This document shows, one piece after another, positions 1 through 8,004 of a DNA stretch of 19,862 nucleotides (position 1 is the first letter of the stretch; the number at the start of each line of letters is the position of its first letter). The position numbers and the translations under genes are program-made. The notes beneath the pieces were generated by a model. The model worked only from the letters and a program-made list of their open reading frames with translations, ran no database searches and was not told the DNA's origin. This DNA is from an uncultured Pseudomonadota bacterium (GTDB lineage: Bacteria > Pseudomonadota > Alphaproteobacteria > Rs-D84), in the NCBI GenBank assembly GCA_947165335.1, contig CAMVAB010000012.1:1-19862 (forward strand), read 5' to 3'.

Positions 1-54
1 TATAACACGGTCACGGATTAGCAATCCGCTGCATTACCACTCTGCCAACGCTCC
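1..54 (-). tRNA. tRNA-Ser(GCU), 3' part outside window
   Basis: Read on the minus strand, the sequence starts GGAGCGT (acceptor strand), followed by a D-arm with GCA/TGC stem and a 5-bp anticodon stem (GCGGA/TCCGT) closing the loop TTGCTAA. The anticodon is GCT, so it decodes AGC/AGU serine codons. The gene runs off the left edge within the long variable arm that is normal for tRNA-Ser, so the T-arm and CCA end cannot be checked. Confidence 0.9.
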
Positions 55-65
55 GGATGGGTGCT

Positions 66-94
66 ATTATATATAAACACTTTTTTAAATGCAA
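66..94 (-). promoter_or_regulatory. promoter of tRNA-Ser(GCU)
   Basis: On the minus strand a -35 TTGCAT (89-94) is separated by 17 bp from a perfect -10 TATAAT (66-71). The mature tRNA 5' end (position 54) lies 11 nt further on, leaving a short 5' leader for RNase P. It is divergent from the promoter of the large gene at 204. Confidence 0.75.
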
Positions 95-142
95 GTGCGA
101 AATTAAAGTTTTTAAAATTAAATCAAGACGTACAAAAAACAC

Positions 143-172
143 TTGCGCTACATAACAATTTTTTTCTATGAT
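143..172 (+). promoter_or_regulatory. promoter of the large repeat-protein gene
   Basis: -35 TTGCGC (143-148), 18-bp spacer, -10 TATGAT (167-172). The 35-bp stretch 134-168, starting AAAAAACACTTGCG, matches 18384-18418 at 32 of 35 positions. The other copy stands at the same distance before another secreted repeat protein. Predicted transcription start is about 179, which gives a leader of about 25 nt to the ATG at 204 and places the in-frame ATG at 168 inside the -10 box, arguing against that earlier start. Confidence 0.75.
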
Positions 173-203
173 GAATATATATTTAAAGGAAAGGATGGAC
201 AAA

Positions 204-3200
204 ATGCCAGGTTTTGCGCGGTTTTTACGCATATTACGCACATCGTGTTTTGCGATAATCGTCGCGCTATTTTCATTAAATATCGCATCTGCTGCTTATG
301 ATGACACATCGTGTGTGGGGTCTAATGATGGGGTACCATCACCAACAGAAGCCGTATCTGGATTATTGACATGGAATGAATTGGTTGCACAAGGAATTAT
401 TACCGGTTCTGGTTCAAGTTGGGCGCCAGATCAATCAAAAATAGACGACTATTTAAGAGGACAAGAATGGGGGGTTACTTTTGACACCGGAACAGTAACC
501 GGATATGCGGGATGTACTGCTACTGGATGGAAGACAAGCCAATCGTATTCCGCAATCAGCAGCGCAAACTCTGGTTGTGCATGTTCGCTTAACAAACAGA
601 CATGGTGGTTTATACAAGATTTAAAAGGCGGGCTTTCTGATCGTGCAGCAAAAACAGAATACTGTCGTGCAAATTGTCCTGCGCTATGCGCATCGCGAGT
701 CGCAACAAATGCATCGTTCCGTGCAAAATTATTTGGCGACAGTTGTCCCGTTGTCTCAAGTTCTGTAATAGATGAACCAATAACAGAAATATGTGATGTC
801 AACAATCCTTATTCTGGCGGCATGGTTTCTGATTTATATATTATGCGTTTGCCAAATGATGTAAAATGTTTGTGGGCAGATTTTGCCGGCGATAAAACAA
901 CAGTTTCAGCAGAAGACCAAATTATTAGTTGTATATATGCTCAAGACGAACAACCTATTCATCTTGGTGGGCCGGATCAACCTTTTGAAGCTGTGGACAC
1001 ACATTCAAATTATTACTCTGTACAAGAAGCGATTGAAACCGCAATTAACGAAGGTCAGTTGAACGAATACTCTAATTATAAATGTTATGTTGGTCCAACC
1101 ATTGCCGACAGTCCTGATTATATACAAACATTTAATATTATAAACCATGACGCATCCGAAGTTTTCGCCGGCATAGAAAATATTACAAATGCAGGTATAG
1201 AAATATCGCGTGACTATAATACCGAAGGTGAATACTGTGTGGACGATTCTACAACATATAGAGTATTTTGTTTCCCAACGGGCGAGAATGTCGATAACAT
1301 AACAAATAAAATTGAAACCACCCTTGACAACAATCGTTTTTATTATCCAAACTGCACGGCAGAAACATCCAACATAAATATCGATGATAGTGGTGAAGTT
1401 ATTTCAACAAATACTGCTTTCATATTGGCTTTAAGAACTGCTGATTCTGAAGATTTTGCAGGCAATCCTATCGTTCCTGTTGCGTATTACAATCATTTTG
1501 GTTTTATGATTCCTATATTTTATGATAATAATGAATATGTACCATCCACTGTCAGCGAATACATCAACAATATATTAATTGACACAGGGGCTTTTCCTAT
1601 AGAAGAATTTCCGAACACATTAAATTCTTGCGCATCTGATTTACTGGGCGAACAAACATTCCAAGATGTTATTGACGCTTTGTACCCAGATACACCATTA
1701 AAAATAAACGATTTTACTTCAGAAGAAATATATAACTTATATTATTGCGCACTGGGACAACAGGGATATAACCCAGATATGCCATTACTAACATTAATAC
1801 CTATATCAGAAGCAAATACAGAAGAGATGGGATGCGGTGTGCTGACGTATGTGCCAGCATGCACATGTGAATCAGTTCCGGGATACTCTTGCGATCAATC
1901 AAATAGTTGCTCGTACAGTCCTATAACATATACTATTACATACGTATCAAATGGTGGAACAGAATATGCACAAGCAAATTATACTGTGAACAGCAACACA
2001 ATTACATTACCAACGCCAACACGCGAACATTATGATTTTGGTGGTTGGTATGATAACGACCAATTTAATGGTAATGCAATAACACAGGTGCCTTCTGGAT
2101 CATACGGCAATAAAACATTTTATGCAAAATGGACTTTGATAACATACACCATAGCATACGATAATAATGGTGGTTCTGGTTGTGCAAACGAAACATTTAC
2201 TAATACAGCAGTTGTATGCAGCAATCCAACGCGTAACGGTTATACATTTGACGGTTGGGCCACAACAAATAATGGCGAAATAGAATATATTGGTGGCGAA
2301 ACCATAACACAAACAAATTTAACACTTTATGCAAGATGGACACCAATAACATATACTATTACATATGTATCAAATGGTGGTCCAGAATATTCACAAGCAA
2401 ATTATACTGTGAACAGCAACACAATTACATTACCAACACCAACACGCGAACATTATGATTTTGGCGGTTGGTATGATAATGACCAATTTGATGGTGATGC
2501 AATAACACAAGTATCATCTGGATCATACGGTAATAAAACATTCTATGCTTTATGGATACTTTCGTCATGCGAAAACGGATATACACTGGTTGGTGCAAAT
2601 CCATTAAATAATAAAGACACCAGCACTGATGGTGATGACTATGGATTTAATAATGATTCTAGTGGTGCATTTGGTCATGATTACGTTGGTATAGATACAT
2701 ATAATCTTGGCGAACAAATGTGGGCAGTTGAATTTGGTTATGGAACAATCCGCGGTAATGCGAGCTGTAATAACATAGCAGGTAATAATAATTATGAAGA
2801 GTGGGATAACGCTTCTTCTAATTGGACTGCCGCATATAATACTATGTCTCGTTCAGATACAGGTTCACAATGTTGGTGCCAATTATTAGATTTTACTGAT
2901 TCTCAAACCAATAATGTTTATAATGCAAATCATGCACCATGGGTTTATTATTCGCTTGTTGAGACACAGACAAATCAAGACTGTGCACACGATTGCGCAT
3001 TCTTCTGTTCAGCAGCAATCGAAGACGATTATAAATTCAGAAATGCTATGTTCCATTTGAACAGCGTTGCTTCTTGCGAAATTGAAAATTATACTATTAC
3101 GTATGTATCAAATGGTGGAACGCAATACGCAAACGATTCATATAATATAAACAGCAATACGATTACCCTTCCAACACCAACACGTGAACATTATGATTTT

Positions 3201-6200
3201 GGCGGTTGGTATGACAATGATCAATTTAATGGAAACGCTATAACACAAATTGCAAGCGGTTCATATGGCAATAAAACATTCTATGCACAATGGACACCAA
3301 CTGTATACACCATAGCATACGATAATAATGGCGGTTCAGGTTGTTTAAATGAAGAATATACAGCATCTGCGACAATTTGTGTTCCAACACGTTCAGGGTA
3401 TCAATTTGACGGCTGGATAGATATTAACACCACAGAAATATACGAAGGTGGTGAAAATGTACAATACACCAATTTGAATCTTGAAGCGCAATGGTCGCAA
3501 TTGTATACTATCGCATATGTTTTAAGCGGCGGTTCTGGGTGCGAAAATACGACATTTACGAATACAGCCGTTGTTTGCAGCGATCCAACGCGTAATGGAT
3601 TTACATTTGATGGTTGGTCCACAACAGATGGCGGAGATATGGAATATATTGGCGATGAAGTTATAACAAAAACTGATTTGACTTTATACGCAAGATGGGA
3701 ACCAATAACATATACTATTACATATGTGTCAAATGGAGGCACAGAATATGCAAATACTTCTTATAACATAACCAGCAGCACCATCACATTACCAACACCG
3801 ACGCGCGAACACTATGATTTTGTTGGTTGGTGTGATGATGAAGAATTGACTGAAAATTGCGCAACAAATCGTGCAATACCGTCCGGTTCAACTGGAAACA
3901 AAACATTCTATGCACAATGGACACCAAACGAACAAGTTTTAACATATACTTTCTATTGTGATAGTAACTATGCAATAGATTTAACGAGTGGGCAAAACTT
4001 TATCAGCGATGGGTTAACGTTCCCAGGAACATCGACATGCCCTCAAGCAGACTCATATACTCTTGGTGGTTGGACATGTGTTAATTTGAACGATTCTTCG
4101 GAAACAATAACTTTTAATGATATTCAAAATGCCGAATGGACAGCTGATTTCTATGAATTTGAATGTTTTCCTAACTGGATTGACCCCGAAGAACCAATAG
4201 AAATTGGTATATGGGAATGTGTCGATGGTGTTGTTGAATCTAATGCTAATGAATGGACAAATGAAGCCAAAACAGGTTTGACAACTTCACAAAGCTTAAG
4301 CGATTCTGGTGTCGTAGCACCTGCTGGTTCTAATTCGTACGTGTTATCAGGAACATCACCAGAAGCACAAGAAACAAATTTGAATATATATCTGACTGGT
4401 GAAGAATTCTTTGTAACATGGGGCGAAACAACTATCCAAGGCTGGGCAGGATGCGGTCCAAATACATGGAATACAAAAAATGAATATAATTATACATTAA
4501 AAACTCTTAGCAACACAAATTCTGGTTGTGGATGTTCTCTTGATAAAGTGAATTTTGCTGTTAAGAAAAATCTTTTGTTGGTGTCTGGGTCATCATGGGA
4601 AGAAAAGAATCAATATTGTCGTGAAAACTGCCCTGCCGCATGCGCAGAAGCGGTCGCGAACGATCAACAATTCCGTAATACTTTGTTTAATGGCACATGC
4701 CCAGAAGCACATGTCCCAGAAATCACTTGTGCCCCAGGATATTATTTACCAGGTGGCAGCACAACTTGCAGTAAGTGCACAAACAGTGGCACCTATTGTG
4801 AAGGCGACACATTTACCCCAACCGATGAAGACCAAGGTGTCAAAGAATGTCCTGAAATAGTCAACTGGCCAGGTGCTGCCGAAGTAGAAGCAGATAACAT
4901 ATCACGCGGATCCAGCGACCTTAGGAACAGTATTAACAAATGCAGCGCATCGTTTAAATTTTCAGCGGTTCCAGAAAATATATCTCCGGGCGCTAGTTTT
5001 GACCCCGCATACAATTCAAATTCTGAATATAACGTTGGCGTATTTTTCCAACAAAATTCATGTTTCTATAATGAAGAATCTGAATCTTATACAGATTGTT
5101 TGCCTTCTGGGGTGCTCCATGTGAATCCGGCAATTGTGTGTTTAAACGGATATAAAATCAAAGATTCCGTAGCTTATGGATGGCCAGAAATTACTGTTGA
5201 TAATATAACAGATGAAGAATGGAACAGTATAAAAGAATATACAGATAGCCATATTGGACAATTAACTAACTCATGCGAGAAAGGACAACCTGGTTATTAT
5301 ACAAAAATCTATGATACATATAAGAACGCCGAATATGAACAAACACGTTCGCTTGCTGATAAAGTCGGCGTAGCATTGATGGTTGGTAAATTTATAGATA
5401 TGCTTTACTATGGAGAAGGTGGAGAATACGCACAATCAGGCAGAATTGTTGCATTATCTGAATTATATGATAACTGTCCGATCGAATATCCAAATTCTAC
5501 GGCGGGTTCTTGGCAGAAAGCACATTGTTATGCAAATGTCACTTATGTATTCAATGATGGAACAGAAAACATAACAAATCAGATACATTATACGGATGCT
5601 GCACAAGATGGTTATGTACTTGAATTACCGACGCCAACCCTTGATAATTATGTGTTTACCGGATGGTACACAAATGAAAACTTAACAGGCACACCAATAA
5701 CAAATGAAACCGTATTAGCCGGTGATGCCACATTATACGGGAAATGGACACCAGCAACATACACCATCACGTATGTATCTAATGGCGGAACAGAATATGA
5801 ACCTGTAAATTATAATGTTACATCGACGACTATCACTTTGCCAATACCAACACGTGATAATTATGTATTTGATGGTTGGTGTGATGATGAAGAATTGACT
5901 ATAAATTGTTCGATAAATCGTAAAGTACAGTCAGGTTCAACAGGAAATAAAACATTTTATGCAAAATGGGAATTGGCTGAATTTGTATGCGAAAGTGGTG
6001 TTTGGTTAAATATTGGTGATGATACACGCGCATGTTTATCTGCAACCAAAGTAACTTCTCCTGCGTTGGCTGTACAAATTGGCAATAACAAATATTATCT
6101 GCAAATCACAGAGGACACAGACAAACATATAAATGAAGATACTAATACCAAAATGCACATTTATTACAATAATCGTGAATATAATGTCCACGATGCTTCG

Positions 6201-6215
6201 ATAACACAAAATTAA
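204..6215 (+). CDS. giant secreted InlB-type repeat / Cys-rich module protein (2003 aa)
   Basis: Predicted exported surface or secreted protein; its ligand is unknown. Start chosen at 204: AAGGAAAGG lies upstream, the position matches the start of the paralogous gene at 18455, and an earlier ATG (168) falls in the promoter. Residues 1-30 form a signal peptide (FARFLRI, hydrophobic core, cleavage after IASA). Then come Cys module 1 (about 85-182), a 390-residue region I do not recognise, InlB/Listeria-Bacteroides-type repeats at 574-785, Cys module 2 (about 833-958), repeats at 962-1240, a degenerate repeat (about 1241-1320), Cys module 3 (about 1395-1500), a TNFR-like Cys stretch containing GYYLPGG (about 1508-1550), an unknown region, two more repeats (1776-1923), and a C-terminal domain (1924-2003) ending YNVHDASITQN. 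No LPXTG, autotransporter barrel or obvious sorting signal is visible. Export and repeat calls are firm; an adhesive role is inference from InlB-repeat proteins. Confidence 0.93.
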   Translation: MPGFARFLRILRTSCFAIIVALFSLNIASAAYDDTSCVGSNDGVPSPTEAVSGLLTWNELVAQGIITGSGSSWAPDQSKIDDYLRGQEWGVTFDTGTVTGYAGCTATGWKTSQSYSAISSANSGCACSLNKQTWWFIQDLKGGLSDRAAKTEYCRANCPALCASRVATNASFRAKLFGDSCPVVSSSVIDEPITEICDVNNPYSGGMVSDLYIMRLPNDVKCLWADFAGDKTTVSAEDQIISCIYAQDEQPIHLGGPDQPFEAVDTHSNYYSVQEAIETAINEGQLNEYSNYKCYVGPTIADSPDYIQTFNIINHDASEVFAGIENITNAGIEISRDYNTEGEYCVDDSTTYRVFCFPTGENVDNITNKIETTLDNNRFYYPNCTAETSNINIDDSGEVISTNTAFILALRTADSEDFAGNPIVPVAYYNHFGFMIPIFYDNNEYVPSTVSEYINNILIDTGAFPIEEFPNTLNSCASDLLGEQTFQDVIDALYPDTPLKINDFTSEEIYNLYYCALGQQGYNPDMPLLTLIPISEANTEEMGCGVLTYVPACTCESVPGYSCDQSNSCSYSPITYTITYVSNGGTEYAQANYTVNSNTITLPTPTREHYDFGGWYDNDQFNGNAITQVPSGSYGNKTFYAKWTLITYTIAYDNNGGSGCANETFTNTAVVCSNPTRNGYTFDGWATTNNGEIEYIGGETITQTNLTLYARWTPITYTITYVSNGGPEYSQANYTVNSNTITLPTPTREHYDFGGWYDNDQFDGDAITQVSSGSYGNKTFYALWILSSCENGYTLVGANPLNNKDTSTDGDDYGFNNDSSGAFGHDYVGIDTYNLGEQMWAVEFGYGTIRGNASCNNIAGNNNYEEWDNASSNWTAAYNTMSRSDTGSQCWCQLLDFTDSQTNNVYNANHAPWVYYSLVETQTNQDCAHDCAFFCSAAIEDDYKFRNAMFHLNSVASCEIENYTITYVSNGGTQYANDSYNINSNTITLPTPTREHYDFGGWYDNDQFNGNAITQIASGSYGNKTFYAQWTPTVYTIAYDNNGGSGCLNEEYTASATICVPTRSGYQFDGWIDINTTEIYEGGENVQYTNLNLEAQWSQLYTIAYVLSGGSGCENTTFTNTAVVCSDPTRNGFTFDGWSTTDGGDMEYIGDEVITKTDLTLYARWEPITYTITYVSNGGTEYANTSYNITSSTITLPTPTREHYDFVGWCDDEELTENCATNRAIPSGSTGNKTFYAQWTPNEQVLTYTFYCDSNYAIDLTSGQNFISDGLTFPGTSTCPQADSYTLGGWTCVNLNDSSETITFNDIQNAEWTADFYEFECFPNWIDPEEPIEIGIWECVDGVVESNANEWTNEAKTGLTTSQSLSDSGVVAPAGSNSYVLSGTSPEAQETNLNIYLTGEEFFVTWGETTIQGWAGCGPNTWNTKNEYNYTLKTLSNTNSGCGCSLDKVNFAVKKNLLLVSGSSWEEKNQYCRENCPAACAEAVANDQQFRNTLFNGTCPEAHVPEITCAPGYYLPGGSTTCSKCTNSGTYCEGDTFTPTDEDQGVKECPEIVNWPGAAEVEADNISRGSSDLRNSINKCSASFKFSAVPENISPGASFDPAYNSNSEYNVGVFFQQNSCFYNEESESYTDCLPSGVLHVNPAIVCLNGYKIKDSVAYGWPEITVDNITDEEWNSIKEYTDSHIGQLTNSCEKGQPGYYTKIYDTYKNAEYEQTRSLADKVGVALMVGKFIDMLYYGEGGEYAQSGRIVALSELYDNCPIEYPNSTAGSWQKAHCYANVTYVFNDGTENITNQIHYTDAAQDGYVLELPTPTLDNYVFTGWYTNENLTGTPITNETVLAGDATLYGKWTPATYTITYVSNGGTEYEPVNYNVTSTTITLPIPTRDNYVFDGWCDDEELTINCSINRKVQSGSTGNKTFYAKWELAEFVCESGVWLNIGDDTRACLSATKVTSPALAVQIGNNKYYLQITEDTDKHINEDTNTKMHIYYNNREYNVHDASITQN
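360..755 (+). repeat. Cys-rich module, copy 1 of 3 in the giant protein
   Basis: First of three diverged copies of a module with seven cysteines in the same order: Cys104; C-x-C at 125/127 in the context SGCACSL; C-x3-C-x3-C at 154/158/162; and Cys181, preceded by an FRxxLF motif. A hydrophobic strand-like block (EWGVTF...GTVTGYAGC) leads in. The other copies lie near 2580-3080 and 4260-4720. I cannot assign the module to a named family. Confidence 0.75.
1923..2558 (+). repeat. three tandem InlB/Listeria-Bacteroides-type repeats
   Basis: Units at 1923-2135, 2136-2342 and 2343-2558. Each follows the pattern YTITYVSNGG...TLPTPTR..YDFGGWYD...FYAKWT, about 70 residues, typical of the InlB B-repeat family. 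Units 1 and 3 are nearly identical in DNA (offset 423 bp, including an identical run of more than 40 bp around 1971-2014). Unit 2 is a second subtype with a Cys pair (SGCANE...VVCSNPTR). The A-B-A order and the DNA identity suggest recent intragenic duplication. Confidence 0.9.
2580..3080 (+). repeat. Cys-rich module, copy 2 of 3 in the giant protein
   Basis: Seven cysteines in the order of copy 1: Cys855 (GNASC), C-x-C at 890/892 (QCWCQL), C-x3-C-x3-C at 927/931/935, and Cys958 after FRNAMF. The last spacing is four residues longer than in copies 1 and 3, and the sequence is the most diverged. It sits between the first and second InlB-type repeat clusters. Confidence 0.7.
3087..3923 (+). repeat. 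four tandem InlB/Listeria-Bacteroides-type repeats
   Basis: Units at 3087-3296, 3297-3497, 3498-3701 and 3702-3923. The first and last are the TLPTPTREHYDF subtype; the two middle ones are the SGC...PTR..(Y/F).FDGW subtype. A degenerate fifth unit follows to about 4160 (LGGW and EWTADF remain). The last clear unit carries the insertion CDDEELTENC, which recurs as CDDEELTINC in the final repeat of the protein near 5880. Confidence 0.88.
4260..4720 (+). repeat. Cys-rich module, copy 3 of 3 in the giant protein
   Basis: Closest to copy 1: Cys1417 (GWAGC), SGCGCSL with Cys1442/1444, CRENCPAAC with Cys1472/1476/1480, and Cys1499 after FRNTLF. All C-terminal Cys spacings equal those of copy 1. A short TNFR-like Cys cluster with CAPGYYLPGG follows directly (about 4724-4850). 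Confidence 0.75.
5529..5972 (+). repeat. two C-terminal InlB/Listeria-Bacteroides-type repeats
   Basis: Units at 5529-5750 (ELPTPTLDNYVFTGWYTNE...LYGKWT) and 5751-5972 (YTITYVSNGG...PTRDNYVFDGWCDDEE...FYAKWE). They precede the 80-residue C-terminal domain (5973-6215). Confidence 0.88.
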
Positions 6216-6217
6216 AT

Positions 6218-6244
6218 AAAAAACCGCTCAATCGGCGGTTTTTT
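6218..6244. terminator. intrinsic terminator, probably bidirectional
   Basis: Ten-base-pair stem AAAAAACCGC / GCGGTTTTTT with a 7-nt loop, starting 2 nt after the stop codon of the giant gene. The A-run and T-run on the two sides let it act on both strands, so it can also end the convergent accDA transcript, whose stop codon is at 6261-6263. Confidence 0.88.
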
Positions 6245-6260
6245 ATTTTGTTTTTATTAT

Positions 6261-8000
6261 TTATACTTGTTTTTCTTCGGGCGTGTGTTCCGGTTGAAAT
6301 ATTTCAACATCACGAGTCATAGATAAAAACTTCTTCATTCGCAAAGGAACAAGTTCATCTGTTGGAATTTCTTTCAATTCAACCAAGGCGTCAGCCACAG
6401 ATTTCCCCAATAATTCCATTGTTGTCTGCCAATCTTTATGTGCCCCACCCGCTGGTTCATCTATGATTTTATCTATCACATTTAAAGACGCCATATCGCG
6501 CGCAGTTAATTTAAGCGCGGTTGCAGCATTTGCTTTGAATTTATTGTCTTTCCATAAAATACTTGCACAAGATTCAGGTGCAATTACTGAATAAATAGCA
6601 TTTTCAAGCATCATAATTCTGTCACCCGTACCGATAGCAATAGCACCCCCAGAACCACCTTCGCCTACATTAACAGCGACATATGGTGTTTTTACACGCA
6701 ATCCCATAGCTATTGTTGATGCCACAGCCTGAGATTGACCGCGTTCTTCGGCACTGCCACCTGCAAATGCGCCAGCAGTATCAAACAATGAAATAATTGG
6801 CAAATTGAATTTTTCAGCCAATTTCATTAAACGTTGTGCTTTGCGGTATCCTTCGGGGTTAGACATACCAAATCTGTGTTGTTGACGCGTTTCGATTGTG
6901 CGGCCTTTTTCCTGACCGATAATTACAGCCGGCATACCATACCAATAACCAATACCGCCACACATAGCAGCATCTTCGCCGAAACATCTGTCGCCAGCAA
7001 GATAAGTCCATTCATCAACAATACCATTTACATAGTCCAAGAAATGCGGTCTGTTTTCGTTTCGTGCCAACAAAACCCTGTCATATTCAGGCGTTTTTCC
7101 AACATCACGTGATTTCTTTGGCGTATCAAACTTTGGTGTTTTTACATCTATTACTTTTGGAGAACGCGGTTGTTTTGTTAAAACATTCAATACGCGTCCC
7201 AATGTTGATTTTAACAAATCGCGTTCAACCACGATATCAACCATACCATGATCATATAAATAATCAGCTGTTTGGAAATTAGAAGGCAATTTTTCATGAA
7301 TATTTTGTTCAATGACACGACGGCCCGCAAAACCAATGCGAGCGCCCTTTTCAGCGATATGAATATCACCAAGCATCGCAAACGAAGCCGTTACACCACC
7401 AAATGTCGGATCTGTTAAAATCACGATGTAAGGTAATTTATTTTCATGTAATTTATTTACCGCCACTGTTGTACGCGCCATTTGCATCAAAGACAAAATG
7501 TTTTCTTGCATACGAGCACCACCGCTGCATGTTACCATAACAAACGGATTTTGTAATTCGATAGCATGTTCAATACTTGCGATAATAGCATCCCCCGCAG
7601 CGCGTCCCATAGAACCCATCATAAAATCACCGTTCATAACACATACTGTTGTGTTTATACCGTTGATTTTTCCGTCTGCTGTAGAAATAGCATCATTTGC
7701 GCCTGTATCTTCGCGCGCCTCTTCTAATCTTTCTTTGTATGGTATTCTATCAACGAAATTCAAAGGATCATCACTGACCACTGGTAAATCAAATTTTTGC
7801 CAATTTATATTATCAAATAACAAATCAAAACGTTGTTTTGGAGTCATAATGAAAGCACGACCGCAGCGCGGACAAACATAATGATTGTTTTTATAATCTT
7901 TGTAATACACTAAACGCCCGCACGCTTCGCATTTTATCCACATCAATCTGCGCACGCGTTCATATCTGTCACGATTACGATTTTTTATTCCCGAAGACAT
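6261..8000 (-). CDS. accDA: fused acetyl-CoA carboxylase carboxyltransferase (AccD-AccA single chain, 579 aa)
   Basis: Predicted to transfer the carboxyl group from carboxybiotin-BCCP to acetyl-CoA, giving malonyl-CoA for fatty-acid synthesis. Residues 1-280 are AccD-like: a four-Cys zinc finger (Cys24, 27, 43, 46), then CSGGARMQE (158-166) and TDPTFGGVTASFA (196-208). Residues 310-570 are AccA-like: GQEKGR (362-367), HRFGMSNPEGYRKA (375-388), GEGGSGGA (446-453), IAPESCASILWKD (473-485). Both crotonase-type domains look intact, joined by a Lys/Pro-rich linker (about 275-305), and no stop or frame change separates them. E. coli and most Proteobacteria use two separate genes of about 300 codons each. 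The ATG at 8000 has GGATAAAG upstream, overlapping the end of the IHF-like gene 4 bp away, so the two are probably one operon. No BCCP or biotin carboxylase gene is in the window. Confidence 0.95.
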   Translation of the reverse strand: MSSGIKNRNRDRYERVRRLMWIKCEACGRLVYYKDYKNNHYVCPRCGRAFIMTPKQRFDLLFDNINWQKFDLPVVSDDPLNFVDRIPYKERLEEAREDTGANDAISTADGKINGINTTVCVMNGDFMMGSMGRAAGDAIIASIEHAIELQNPFVMVTCSGGARMQENILSLMQMARTTVAVNKLHENKLPYIVILTDPTFGGVTASFAMLGDIHIAEKGARIGFAGRRVIEQNIHEKLPSNFQTADYLYDHGMVDIVVERDLLKSTLGRVLNVLTKQPRSPKVIDVKTPKFDTPKKSRDVGKTPEYDRVLLARNENRPHFLDYVNGIVDEWTYLAGDRCFGEDAAMCGGIGYWYGMPAVIIGQEKGRTIETRQQHRFGMSNPEGYRKAQRLMKLAEKFNLPIISLFDTAGAFAGGSAEERGQSQAVASTIAMGLRVKTPYVAVNVGEGGSGGAIAIGTGDRIMMLENAIYSVIAPESCASILWKDNKFKANAATALKLTARDMASLNVIDKIIDEPAGGAHKDWQTTMELLGKSVADALVELKEIPTDELVPLRMKKFLSMTRDVEIFQPEHTPEEKQV

Positions 8001-8004
8001 ATCT

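Noticed and set aside
168..203. Earlier in-frame ATG for the giant protein
   Set aside because: It overlaps the -10 box TATGAT, lacks a ribosome-binding site, and would put extra charged residues before a good signal peptide; the paralogous gene starts at the position matching 204.
449..805. Minus-strand open frame in Cys module 1
   Set aside because: No start signals; it is antisense to a conserved module in the main frame.
4555..4860. Overlapping plus-strand frame inside the giant gene
   Set aside because: No ribosome-binding site and it lies across Cys module 3, whose conservation with the other copies is in the main frame.
1923..5972. CRISPR-like or mobile repeat array
   Set aside because: The repeats are coding, in frame, about 200 bp long and contiguous, with protein-level conservation; no spacers, terminal inverted repeats or transposase.
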